Positions 49,194 through 60,894 of a stretch of 64,000 bases of DNA are shown piece after piece. Every line of letters begins with the position of its first letter. Position 1 is the stretch's first letter. A model generated the notes under the pieces. The model was not told the origin of the DNA, ran no database searches, and saw nothing but the letters and a program-made list of their open reading frames with translations. Source of the DNA: Flammula alnicola (lineage: Eukaryota; Basidiomycota; Agaricomycetes; Agaricales; Strophariaceae); NCBI GenBank assembly GCA_015499995.1, contig JADNRV010000208.1, forward strand, positions 20,618 to 84,617, in the 5' to 3' direction. The translations under genes were made by a program, and so were the position numbers.

Positions 49194-50434
49194 GGCTGGA
49201 GGAGGAGGAGAGGAGAGGAGATGGTGGCCACAGATTTTTAGACTCACGGATTCATAGCGAGAGAAGGCGAGGAAGGGGGGCACGATTGATGATGATAATG
49301 ATTATCTTACCGATCCGTTTTCCACATATGTATAGTTCTGTCCTGTTCAATCATAAACGCAATCATTGTTCTGTTTTTTAATGTTAATTTTCGTTGATGC
49401 TTAGCATTCAAATATTCAGTGTCGATGATCTAATCTGATGCATGCTCTCAGAGACTGGCACTTACATCTCTATCCGCATCGATAAAACATTTCAGTTGAT
49501 CGTCCTTGGACAATTACAGTAACGTTCTAAGGCTGGTTAACTGGCCATGTTCTATGGTACTTATATAAATGAGAAAAGATCATGAGTGTCTATGCCAGTA
49601 CGTATGTCATTGAATACTGTCTATACATACTTCGGTATTATAAATATGGATGCGAATATGACCTGAAATTTGCCGATGAAATTTGAAGGAGATGATGGCA
49701 GCAAAGAGTCCATTTCGTCTCGTTGCAAGCTTAAATAAAAATAAAAACGGCGAAGAAAAAAAAAGCCAGTCGTCAGGTCGTGCGTGCAATATTGATCGAT
49801 GTAACCACGATGGAAGTTGGAGTTGAGGCAGAGAAAGGTGAAGTAAAATAATCCAAAGCCAGGCGAGACGAAGCAGAGGACGCGAGCAAGCCAGACACTG
49901 GTTTTAAGTGCTCGTAGTAAAGGTCAAAGCCTGTCGAATTATTTCACATGAGTACGACAAACGGAAATGTACTTCGACGAAAGAACGCACCACTTGTCGG
50001 AGGTCAACCCCGAGTGCTGCACTAGCAGCGGCGATATCTCCAGTAACGTACAAGGCCGTTGGGTTGCTGCCAACTGCGACGACGATGTACGTTGGGACCG
50101 AAGCTGTGATAATCAAGCGTCGTCAGGGTCTGTAAGTTGTCGTCTTGCGTTGAAGGACGGACAGTTACTTCCGTCTGGGTTTACCCATTTCGCATTCGCG
50201 CTTCCCCTCGTGTAATCGAGAGACCAGTGAAGGTCAAAGAGAGTGTTCCTGAGCATATTTCCTGTAACAGATGGGAAAAGAAACGTATGACATCCGTTTC
50301 GGCGTAGCTCGAGCCAGAAGTGTCGAGGTTATGTCGAGGTTATTCGCCAGAAGTGTTGGTGGGTTGCCAGGCAGAGCTTTACAAATGAAAGGAAATTTAG
50401 GATCTTAGAAGGGTAATGAGCGACAAACGATGGG
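49194..50434. other. intergenic, no gene seen
   Basis: I find no coding evidence. The first few hundred bases are presumably the cyclin gene's 3' untranslated region and flank. The rest contains only short unsupported frames. Confidence 0.4.
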
Positions 50435-51240
50435 TCAAAACATGCCTGAAGACGCGGCACTGACGAGACAAAGAACGCTGCACGAGAAAAAATGACCATG
50501 TCAGAATGTTTCCCGTCTTGTTTGTTGTGAAACAGCTTACTTGGCAGTTCCTGACCCGATAGTGGTGGGCCCGCCAGGGCTACATTGACCAAGGCCAAAG
50601 ACCGGATAAGGATCGTCGGGCTAATGGATAAGAGTAAAATTAATAGGTGAGAATATGTCATAAAAAGAGAGCATACGGAGGGGGTGCCATGCGTCAACCG
50701 TTGTTCGTCGCGCAATGTCCAGCTGGGGCTTGCAGTATAAGTGAGAGGTGACGGGGGGTTGATGGTGCTAGTTGTCCATGCGTTGTTCACATGCACCAGA
50801 CTTCCATAGTTTGTGCCCGACTGCGAGTCCGTGACGCCAAAGCTGGCTGGCTGGGTAACGGGTGGAAGGTCTGTCGGCGCATTGCGGTACCTTGCAGAAG
50901 AAAGAAACAGTTGATTAGCATTTACGCGTCTGCGAATTTGAAGAATTTTAAATACCTCTTCGCGTCGGCTTTCTCGTGATCAACCATTTCGCGTGCATTT
51001 CAGCTTGCATCAGCTCCTGGGTTGCGCGAGTGGGCGTTCCTTTGCGGGCAAAGCGGGCAATGTTAGGTCGGCTACCAGATCCACGCGTCAGTGGGTTTCC
51101 AGTGACGAGGAGCCCTAGCAGGAGGGTTTAATTTAGCGAGATGCGGGAGAAATAAACCATCTTTGAGGGGAGATGGGTAGCCGTTAGAGTGGAAGGCGTT
51201 CGTCACTATGTCGGGCCTTGTCGTAAATACAGCATGAGTG
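50435..51240 (-). CDS. spliced gene of unknown function (3' exons)
   Basis: Three minus-strand exons join in frame with good splice sites: 50890..50677, 50620..50541 and 50477..50435. Together they encode about 111 residues ending LCLVSAASSGMF. The introns (56 and 63 nt) have GTATGC/GTAAGC donors and CATTAG/TGCAG acceptors. Upstream, two further coding-like pieces are visible: one around 50975-51040 (ATQELMQAEMHAKW) and one around 51075-51180 (LKDGLFLPHLAKLNPPARA). I could not join them with confidence; a 5' exon may also lie near 51560-51775. The product is polar with proline-rich stretches, without a signal or membrane segment in the visible part. I do not recognise the family. Confidence 0.5.
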
Positions 51241-52111
51241 GAGCAGCACATCCATGATCTAAAGAAGTGTTTTTAGGTTAATGGAGACATGTGGAGTGAA
51301 CAACCTTGTCCTTGTGGTGTTATGAATGTCTGAGACTAAGCAAGCATCAGAGATATCAGAGTGAGCGTAGGAGGTTCCGAATAAAGCTCAATTCATAAAT
51401 TGCCTTGCTGGTGTTCGTTGTCGTTGAAAGCCATTCGCTCCGGGCGTTTCGAACCTCCAGTCATCGGCGTTCGATAAGGAGTCGAGTTCGAGATGCTCGG
51501 TGGAGAAAGACGTTGTCACCTTGTGGTGAATTCAAACCAGAAAGGCACAAGGCCATAAGAATATACTCAGAGCAGCCACTAGTCTTTGCGCATCGAAGTT
51601 AAAGCCAAGACGATGTGCTGTTTTTCTGAATCTGCCAACCTGAGGATGTTTTCGCGGAGTAGAAGCTTGGTGGGCTTTCAGCCCGAGTATTTCCAGACAC
51701 ACATGCACATTATGTGGTGCGGATCTAGTCCTCTGGTCTTCTGCCAGCCGGTATGCGTTTGTTGGGACTGCCATGGTCATAGTGGAAGAGAAAATGGCGT
51801 GCTTACATAAAGACCATCTTCGAATGATGAATCGCAAGGCAGCCCACTGTCAGTACAAGTCGCTGACACTATCATTTTTTAACTCCTTTGCAAGATGTGA
51901 TTCTATTAAACGATATACGACAAGGCTAATTTGCGACGAAAGCAATGATTCGACACAGAACATGTGCGATTATTATGGGAATATTACGATTTGAATCTCG
52001 AGTCTATGAATGTCAATTTAGCTCCGAGTCTTAAAGGAGGTCTTGTGTCAACGACACGTCCATTCGGGCTGTTTATTTTTGAAGTCGTGATGCTCGACCG
52101 GATATCAACTT
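51241..52111. other. probable gene 5' region and intergenic
   Basis: No firm gene. A minus-strand frame at 51532-51837 with the peptide AEDQRTRSAPHNVHVCLEI might be a 5' exon of the unknown gene at 50435-51240, but no splice path was established. The right end, from about 51980, is the 3' flank of the next gene. Confidence 0.35.
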
Positions 52112-55100
52112 TCAAGTGCCCCGCTGCTTCCTGATACCCCAGGCGCGCACAGATTTCCTCGCCAGTGCTCGCAGACCCATCTCGTCCTTGTCCGGAACAT
52201 CTCTTATCTGTAGGTTCGCTACAGTGTACACGGCATCTGCAAGCGACGAAGTATGTTTGATGTGTGCCGCGTTGGTGTGAATATCCTGCAGGGCTTTCTT
52301 GAGGTCGAGCAAGTCCTGCGAGTTTATGGTGATTAGCACCAGGCAGGAGAAAATAAAAGTAGGCTAGGAATTCAGAGGCTATCTTGCTTACCTGGTATTC
52401 AACTTTCTTCTTGCCTTTGACGAGGGACCGTAGTGCGGCTGTCCATCTTTGGACCTCGTCCGCAAGGCCTTTCGGTGGGTCGATCAGGTCGTCATCGTCT
52501 TCTTGAGCCTCCTTTTCTGCAGACTGACTATCTTCCATGCTCTCCTCGGGGTCTCCAGAATTCTGAGGAGCCTCTGCATGTGCAGAATTGGAGTCGCGGC
52601 GTCTAGTTCTTCGTCGTGTACTCGGCGTCTCCGGCAATTGAATACCCTCCGCATCGCCTTCCACAAGCCCACGAGATCCAGCGTCTTTTCCCGAAGAACG
52701 CGTTGTCCGTCGCTTGTCGTCCTTCTGAGCAACCTCCGATTGTACGAAGCTCCTTTTACGTTTCGTATTTCGCGATTTTGTTGGTGTTTCAGCAACGACA
52801 TCCTCATCTACAGCGAGAAAGACTATGTGGCTTTTTGCATCCTCGATTTCAACATCCATTACCCCATCCTCCGAGTCGTCGTCCAGTTCATCCAGCTCCT
52901 CGTCCTCTTCATCCGTGTCCTGTTCTTCGTCCTGCTCCTCATCCTCATACCAGACCTTCATATCCGCCCTTATTTCTCCGATAACCATTGCCTCCTTTGC
53001 CCGTTCCAGGTATGTGTTGTTCTGGTCTTTCGCCCACAAATCTCGATAACGAGGCTGCAGGTACCCCGGATCGAAAATGGTTGGGATAGAACTACGCTGG
53101 GGACTCGAAGGAGTCTCTGACGACATGGAGAAATCAACATCGGTCCAAGTTGATGGAATTGCCGATGTGGCAGTGGAATCCCGAGCAGGTTGCAATGACG
53201 GCTTAGTAAAAGCAGTTGCCAACGGAGAGGAACGAGATTCTGGAGACGGAGGCTCGATTGCGATGGGAAGAGCAGGAAGTCCTGGAGAAACAGGCCGAGG
53301 ACCCGGAGCTCCATCTTTGACACCGGCCTGTGGAGAACCGAACTCGACGAACTCGTTTTCGTCAACGACCATATCGTCAGTCTGAAGATCAGGATCGACA
53401 GAGGCTTCAGCAGACGACTGCGACCCGGAGGATGGTACATCTCCCACTGATACGGAAGGTAACTCGGGCTCGTTAACGGAAGACGGCGGAGGAGAAGGAT
53501 AGGTAGGATCATAAAACATGAACGCAGCAGCGTCTGCAGAAGGAGGTGGAGGAGATGGAGCGTTTTGCTGCTCAAGCACCATTGGGCTAACGAGCTCAAC
53601 TACTTCTTCTGACATTTCTCGCAAGAGTGTGTGTGAAGCATGTGCTGGAGGGTGGTTGGAAATTCCATGAATTTCATGAATTTCTGACTCGAATGCCGAC
53701 GGAAGTGGCGATTTGTTCATAGAAAACTGAGACGCTTGAGAATCCGCTGAGACTATTGGAATTGCTTCCGGTATGGGTGACCCGGAATATGAAAGTCGAG
53801 GGCCAACAGTCGGCGAATGTGAGGGCTCGTAGTCCGTATGTGAAACTAAGTCGAAAAAAGAGTTACCAGAGAGGTCAGGAGAAGGACCGCATTGAGAAGG
53901 ACTGGGTTTTGCTGAGTTTAATGCTACTGGAAGGTCGTCATCTTTTAAGTCGATGATGGTCGGTCGTCGAGACGGAAGACTTCTTGTGGCGTTATGTTTA
54001 GGTGTTGCTTCAGAAAATGGATTCTCTGTAGGCTCTGCCGTCTGCACCGAAGATAGAATATCAAGCGCATCGGCAGAGGATTCCCGCGTTTGAGAGGCCA
54101 ACGGAAAAGATGATTTAGCGAAGGTGTCTGGCAAAGGAACGCGCTCATGCCCAATGTGGGCTGAAGCATGCTCAACAACGTTTGCCGCAAGCAAATCCGA
54201 GTTGGAGGATTTTCTGCTGGGGCCGGTTGAAAGACGATTGTCGCTCGATGCATCCTGAGAATCTCTGTGAGTATCAGATTTCAGAACGGAGAAAACGAGA
54301 AGACTGACTGTCTTGTCCTCTGGCCCAAAGATGCCTGCAATAATGAGCTCGGAGAGTACGGAACGAGAGACCACGGATACTGCAACTGATCGAGGATCGT
54401 TGGCTGCCGGGGAAATCCCTTGCCCTGTTCCTGCCTTATTCTTCCCTGTCCGACGTTCGATGCTGCTTCTCAGCATCCTCAAATTCATCCTCGCCTCCGC
54501 ATCTGTGCGTCCTTCCGGCCTCTTCTTCAGGTATGTGGCCTTTCCAAATACAGCGGGTGATACACTGGCCTTGGTCCACATTTCCAGCTCGTCCAGGTCA
54601 GCTTCGTAACTTGTCGGCTGTCCGAACTTATGGTGCCAGGTTCTGGGAAGATCGAGCTGGGTTTTGCCATACCTGGGATGACGTTCTCGAGTTTGGGTAT
54701 TACCTGTTTTCTGTACGGCAGAAATCGAGGAGCTGGATGTAGAAATAGGTTCGGGAAATGGGACAGAGTGAAAGGCAGGGTTGGCGATCGCTTCGACTGC
54801 ATCGCGCTGATGCTGACTGACGTCAACGGTTCGGGAAGAGGGAAAATTTGCATTGAGATGACGCGCGTGGAGGCCTCGTCGGCGAGCAGTCGATGAAATA
54901 GAGTCATTCTTCTTTGTACCCGAGTTCCAGTAATGGTCCAATGTGGCCTTCCTTACTGGATTCATCGACGACAGCGCATCGGCGGAACTTGAACGAGACC
55001 GACGTGTTCCCGAAGGTCCTTCTACAGAGAAACTAGTGTTCAACGCGCGTTCCAACTCTGGTATGCCCTCATTGGACGCAGGAGGGATTGCTGGGTTCGA

Positions 55101-55439
55101 GTTACCACGGGGAAAAGAATGTTGCCTGGCATCAATCTTTGGACGTAATGCAGACTCAGTTGACCCTTGTTTCCCCGTCAACGTGGTACTTGATCCAGCG
55201 AAAGTTTTCTGCCTCTTGAATTGTGGAAGGTCTTGGACATCGTCGTGGTCGTGTGCAAGTTCCAGTGACCCATCCTCACCAACTCCCGTTTTAGAAGGTA
55301 TACCCAAATTAGGAAGGTGAGTCCGGGTTGGTAAGTCGCCGAAAATGCTGCTCGTGCTGGTCGAGGCCTGAGGTGATCTCGGAGGTGGTGGTGAATACTG
55401 ATTCAGGAGTATTTCTTCAGATGAAATCAGAAGGTTATT
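52112..55439 (-). CDS. large disordered nuclear-type protein, 5' end missing
   Basis: The open frame is complement(join(52112..52315,52392..55439)), about 1080 codons. The 76-nt intron (GTAAGC donor, CTCGCAG acceptor) replaces a frayed C-terminus with a helical segment, DLLDLKKALQDIHTN to ARKSVRAWGI. Most of the protein is Ser/Pro-rich and disordered. It has basic clusters suited to nuclear import (FKRQKTF, TKRKRSF, STRRRTRRRDS), a strongly acidic run (about 52850-52950 on the map) and a WTAALRSLVKGKKK segment before the last intron. These features suggest a chromatin or nuclear scaffold protein, but no domain is recognised. The frame is open upstream to 55439 without an ATG in its first 150 or so codons, so the true start must be in an upstream exon; an AT-rich block abuts exactly there. 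Confidence 0.75.
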
Positions 55440-57240
55440 TCAACAATATTAGTAAACATGATAGTACCGTTACGAGGTTGAGAATGCATCTTGATTCTTG
55501 AATGAACTTGAATGTCAATTTGCCTCTAAAGGTGTATAGGCATGCCACAATTATTTCTATTTTTTTGTCAGAATTATTTTTAATATCCAGAATGTCAGAA
55601 GATAAAACATACTGGGTTTGGGATAAATTGGATAATTGTTGATGGGAAAGCAAGCAATAGTTTTGGTTATTTTTGGAGCCTGTTGGTTGAATCTATTAGC
55701 AACAGTTATAGAAATCGGAGATAAGGTCTATGAGGAGAAATGTATCTGCGGTGAAAACTGGATTGAGTTTGAAATGTATGAACTTGTGAACAACTCGACC
55801 AGCCAAGAAAAAAAAGGTCATCAACTGAATATATGTCCAGGGGGAAACAATAGTGTTGTCAAAATAAAGTGGACAATCCAGAAGAGAAAAGAGGCTGTAA
55901 AAATCAGTCATAAAGCAATCATGAAGCAATCGTGAAGCCTGAAATGTAATGAATAAAAAAATAAAAAAATAGATATCACAGGAGATCGAACCACTGGTTG
56001 GGTAAGCTCAACTTGCGACAATCACAATAGATCCAGAAAGAACAGTCAAAACAGAAAAATAATGATATAAAGACCAGGGAAATGTGGCAAGTACCAGTAG
56101 AACAGTGTTGCGACTTGCCAACGACAACAAAACACCGTTTGTAGTCAATCACAATGTGTAGAACCTTTGTGTTTAACTGATGATGTAAAGAACGATTCAC
56201 TCACTGGAAAGATTCACAAATGATCAACAAATGATGTGAAGAATAGAAGAGTATGAAAGAAGGAGGAAATGGCAGTGGTTGGAAGGGACAAAGAAAGGGC
56301 AATAAAATTGATTACATTTGTTGTAGTCATATTGATATTTGTTGAATCTTGATGTCACTGGTAAATGATTGGTTCTCTCATGCCTTGGCATGGCGGCATG
56401 GCGCCTGTGACTTGTGTAAGTAATTATTGCTTGCAACTAAAAGGTCCAGGGAAAAATATACAGGATCTTAATTAGTGTTTTGAAGTCTGGTCCAGTCTGG
56501 TCTTTTGGCCTCCACATGGACCGAGACCGAGACCGGTCCATCTATATCCCAAGACATCAGAAAACCAGACATTAAAACCAGTCTACATCAGTTTTTTGTG
56601 GTCTTGAACTGGTCTGAACCAGATCTCAGTCTTAAGTTTTAGGGAATTGCATGGGTAACCCTCAGGTATCTTGACATACCTGCCCACACAGGTTTACCCA
56701 TCAAAATGTGGCCAAAAAAGGCCAAAATGGTCAGGAATTGGATGAGATATACTCAATTTCGCAATATTTCAGTGTTTTGAGAATATCTTACCCAAAACTT
56801 AACCGTTTTGGGTGTTCCAGAGCTTGTTTGAAAGCAATCTTCTTTCCTTAGCTTGCACTAGCCAGTGGCCACAGTGGTCCTGAGCAGCACGTGAAGGATG
56901 CAGATGGACAGAAACAGAAACACAGTCAACAAGGATCCCTGGGAAGTGCCTAAATCTTTCTCATCCTGGAGTTTCACTATTTTGATAATCGAATCATGTT
57001 GTAAGTACATACATAGTCCGAAGTGGACAGAGAATAAAACTGGGTGACTTGAACTGTTTGAAGTAAAGATGAGGTTAGCGTTCCAGCAGAATGCCAAAAG
57101 CCATGTGAAGAAATCGACGCTCCCAAAAACTCCAAATAGATGCTGAAGGTTAGAAAGTGGAAAGGGCAAGGATATACGTACAACTATTCCGCTCCACGAA
57201 CACATGAATAGCAATAAATATATTAGTTAAAACAATACAA
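55440..57240. other. AT-rich block, probable transposon relic
   Basis: Composition changes sharply to AT-rich here compared with both flanking genes. It contains only unsupported short frames, such as a Lys/Ile/Asn-rich one at 55636-55935. A repeat-like patch at 56480-56640 is dense in GGTC/GACC words (GGTCCAGTCTGGTC, GACCGAGACCGAGACCGGTCC, GAACTGGTCTGAACC) and could fold on itself. A second patch near 56650-56700 has GGGTAACCCTCAGG opposite AGGTTTACCC. These suggest one or more inserted elements, but I could not define termini. Confidence 0.5.
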
Positions 57241-57409
57241 CATGCACACCGCCATGATACCGACGCTGCCATGTTCGTTCAGCTTCCCGCGGAAAAGAAG
57301 CTTCGTCCTCACTCTAGATTCCGCCGCTCCGTTTTCTCGTTATGGCAGTTAAAAATCACGGCCATGGATCTGATGTATTTGCGCCCAAGATTTCCACAAA
57401 TTCTCCCAA

Positions 57410-59693
57410 TCATAGCTCCTCCCTGGCAACAGAGCCGCCGTTCTTCTTCTTCTTGTCCTCGCCAACGGGCAGACACAGTGCAGGCGACGTCCCTGTAAAC
57501 TCATATTCACATTTCTCCAGCTCTTGCACTGTCAGGATCGCGTTCTCTACTCCACATGTGAGCAGCAACTAGAGATAAATTTAGACATCCATCAGTTATG
57601 ATTTTATCACGGGCGGAGAGCACGAGAGACAGAGAGATAAAGTGGGAAGAACAAGGTAGAATTGGGAGAATGTGAAGCGGTGGACTTACCACAACGTTCC
57701 GTTCGGGTCCATTCCAACACCTAGTGCCATGCTTGTACACCTGCTTCTGGTAGTATTCCGGCGCTCCAGGCTTGACGTCGGGTGACGGGTTCCAAGATTC
57801 GAATTTCCTATTCACCAGAGGTTCGATGGTTAGTGGTAGCAGTTAATAATTGTTGATATAGAACTTCGGGATTCTTACCCAAGGCTGAAAGTAGTTCCGC
57901 CATGGTTTGGCTTCTGCTTAACCTCGTCGAACAGACAAACTTCGTAGGTGTAACTGCAATAACGAGCATTAAAATTGATCCATTCAAACAAGAGGTATGG
58001 TTTTGGCACATACTCTCCAGTGTCTTTTTCCAGGCAAGTTCCGTCGAGTTTCTTCCATTCTCCCTTGGCACCAAATCCATGGACGTTGAAGATCTCTTTG
58101 ACGTCGTTCTCTGCCGTCTCCTTTTCTTCTTTGAGTCGTTCCAGTTCGTGCTCAGCATCGTGGAATGCTTGCTGAGCTCGAGACGAATCGGCTGATTAAG
58201 CTTCATGTAAGTTTGCATCAGATTAACGGCGTAGCTCGAAGCTACCTGCTGAGCCATCGCCACCGCGTATAATACCCAGTTTCTGAAGCCAAGAGACGAC
58301 AGCGTCCTTGAAATCCTCGTAGGCGGGGAGAACGGAGTCTGGAAGGTAAGAAGCCACCTCAAACACTACGCGGGACTTGTTAGTCGATACTTTGTTTTAA
58401 AAGACTAGTCATGAAACAACGTACGAATGGAACCTTCCATGGGAGCCTGGATAAATTCTTCGTGTTCCAGCAGCAAAGAGACATAATCAGTGTTTATCAA
58501 GTTAGGTAGTTGATATTCCAATTGATCGGCTGTCAACATGCCCTCCTCGAGTGGCTCTTCGGCTTCTAGGGACTCCTCTTCTTTCACTTCCTCGGTACTT
58601 TCGGCGTCCTTTCCAACATCGTTAATGTGGGGTAACTTGGCGAGTTCTTCCCATCCACGGACGGCTTCCAACACTGCCATGTCTTGGTAGTTGGGGTTGT
58701 AGCCTGTTCGTAGAGTATCCAGGATGAGTCCAAGGGCCTTCTCACGTTCGAGGTGTTTGTTGTATTCGCGTTGGAGGGACTTGAGGGCGTCATTGTGCTT
58801 GATGAGAGACTCGTATAGTGCTACGGCGAGTAGAAAGGTTAGAAAGCGCGGTAGATCGGTTAACGAAGTACGACTTACGAGATTTCTTCTTCTGCTCTAG
58901 AGCAACTTGTGACAGAGACTCTGTGCGCTCGGCGATGTCTGACAGCAATAAGACAACTATGAATGTGGCAGAAGATCATTCATACCTTGTAGACGTTGAA
59001 CTTCCTTCTCTTTGATTATGATTTTCTCCGCTAGTGACAGAGCTTCCGCCTCGAGACGTTTCTTTTCCTGGTGTGCGAACGCGATGTAAGTCGAGCGAAT
59101 TTTAGCACCCTGGTAAAATGTGATCAGCTTAATAAATGGCAAATAAGTAACACATTCACGCACCTGGCTCTGAATCTTCAATTCGCCGCTGCGTTTCTTC
59201 TGGTACTCCTCTCCAATCTCCTTGCACAAATTTGGACATACGCCAGAGCGTTCGTCCGATCCATCACAACACTGAGGTTCTACTCAAAATTAGAATTGTA
59301 CGCTCAACAAATGCGTCGGTAAAACGCACCACACAACCCGTCATTCACTCTTGAGCTCGGAATAGACTCCCCAATATGACCCTCGTTCTTGCAATAGAAT
59401 GTGGTATTTGGACAAGCGCTCGTGCCTGAGTGAATCAGTTTAGCATGGTCCTTCAAAACTTTGCAAGCAGGCTTGAATCTCGAACCTGGTTCATCACTCC
59501 CGTCAGGACAATCACAAGAGTCGTCATTCACGAAATCCCAAGGTATCTCCTTCGAACCGTCCAAGCATTTCCAAGTACCAGACTTTAGAGGAACATATTT
59601 GGGTAGTAAATCTGGAGAAACGCCTAGAGTCTTTGGCGGTACCGCGATGGCAGATAGTGGAAGAGAGCAAAGAAGGAGCACCCAAGGTATCAT
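57410..59693 (-). CDS. GTB1: glucosidase II beta subunit
   Basis: This is the non-catalytic subunit of ER glucosidase II, which trims glucose from N-glycans on folding glycoproteins; it retains the alpha subunit in the ER and binds mannose-containing glycans. The proposed CDS has ten exons: complement(join(57410..57568,57690..57807,57879..57953,58014..58191,58246..58365,58425..58820,58879..58938,58986..59109,59164..59279,59330..59693)), 569 residues, normal for the family. A signal peptide (WVLLLCSLPLSAIA) is followed by two LDL-receptor-type cysteine modules (DDSCDCPDGSDEPG; VNDGLCEPQCCDGSDER), a long coiled coil, an acidic region, and a C-terminal MRH lectin domain (YTYEVCLFDEVKQKPNHGG, HGTRCWNGPERNVV, LTCGVENAILTVQELEKCEYEF). 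The C-terminus ends -AREEL, a possible weak variant of the HDEL-type retrieval signal. It is read divergently from RPS25. Confidence 0.95.
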
Positions 59694-59860
59694 CGCCTGT
59701 GTTCGACTCCGTTGAGTACAATTTCGATCGACGTGTCCCAGTCGCGTCTACCGTTATTACGTAAATGCTGACGTAAGGCTTCGAAACCAAACAAGGCACG
59801 CACTAGCCTTCAGAACGCCCTGTCCTCTCGAGAGCCTCATCATCGACGGTCAAAGCAACT
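59694..59860. promoter_or_regulatory. shared divergent promoter, GTB1/RPS25
   Basis: Only 167 bp separate the start codons of GTB1 (minus) and RPS25 (plus), so both leaders and core promoters must fit here or overlap. It contains GTCGCGTCTACC, TTACGTAA and TGACGTAAG-like words, the latter resembling a CRE/bZIP-type half site. No TATA box is obvious in either direction. Confidence 0.6.
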
Positions 59861-60401
59861 ATGGTGAGTACAATTTCACCCATTCTTCGGTCTTGCCTGT
59901 CTCCTTGGATATCCTGCGCATGTCTTTCGTTGGATTCTGCGAACCTTCGCAAGACTACTGGCTGGATGCGCCGTTTCGCCACTGGATGTACTTCTTGGAA
60001 CCGAATGCTGATTTCGTTGTCTCCTCTAGGCCAAAGCAAAAGCAGCTCCCGCTGCGTCAAGCGGTGGCAAAGCCGCAAAGAAGAAGAAGTGGTCGAAGGG
60101 AAAGGTCAAGGATAAGGCCCAACATGCCGTCGTTCTCGACAAGGCCACCTACGACCGTATCCTGAAAGAAGTCCCCACTTTCAAATTCATCAGCCAGAGC
60201 ATCCTCATCGAGCGTCTCAAAGTCAACGGCAGCTTGGCTCGCATTGCCATCCGTCATCTCGAGAGGGAGAAGCTTATCAAGCCCATTGTGCACCACTCCG
60301 CGCAGCTCATCTACAGTGCGTTTTGAGCCTGTGTTCGACACATAATCTTTATTGACACTTTGTTCCTTTCTTTAGCGCGGGTAACATCATCAGCAGATTA
60401 G
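59861..60401 (+). CDS. RPS25: 40S ribosomal protein S25 (eS25)
   Basis: This is a component of the small ribosomal subunit near the head, involved in some forms of internal initiation. The proposed CDS is join(59861..59863,60030..60315,60376..60401), 104 residues, the family's usual size. The first exon is only the ATG. The 166-nt intron (GTGAGT ... CTCTAG) follows it directly, an arrangement typical of ribosomal protein genes. The protein has a basic N-terminus ([22 protein letters not shown]) and the winged-helix core ([45 protein letters not shown]). The last exon adds RVTSSAD. I looked for snoRNA C/D or H/ACA boxes in the first intron and saw none. Confidence 0.95.
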
Positions 60402-60894
60402 ATGTTGATACCGTTTCCTTTCGCTCTCGTTTATGCTTGCTAGGCTGTATGTACATCACCACCGCATGCTCTCATAAAAACATACAATTCGCAAACACAT
60501 CCTATCAGCGTGATCGTGCAGTCTTGAAAATTGTTACTGGCACATCAGCCTTACCCACGGAAGTCTTTGCATTGGTGTCAGGATTCAACTAATAACAAGT
60601 AGCAAATACCTAGTTCGTGCTACGTACGATTATCAGGTCTACATTCCAGTCAAACAAGTACTTTAAATTGTGACCCTCAAGCATGCAAAGTACTCCTTAG
60701 TTCCATCTACATACTCCAAAAGTATGTGCCCCAATGATCGGATAGTAACGTATACGCTGCAATCGGGCTCACTAACATAGGCCTTGCGAGCGGTACCTTG
60801 TGAATCGACAAGATATTGAACGCCTTCAGCACTGAGGGGTCTTTATTTGCTGAAACACATTGGCTATGCCTGCTAGCAATGTCTGGCGAAGGCC
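60402..60894. other. convergent 3' flanks, RPS25 and senescence-domain gene
   Basis: No coding evidence. This space holds the 3' untranslated regions of two genes that point toward each other. No RNA gene is seen. Confidence 0.5.

Noticed and set aside
52449..53120. Plus-strand frames of up to 223 codons opposite the large nuclear-type protein
   Set aside because: They are antisense shadows of acidic and serine-rich codons, with no motif or splice support.
55636..55935. 99-codon frame in the AT-rich block
   Set aside because: It is rich in Lys, Ile and Asn as expected from AT-rich DNA, with no motif and no match to neighbours.
59864..60029. snoRNA in the first intron of RPS25
   Set aside because: No convincing C/D or H/ACA box pairs were found.
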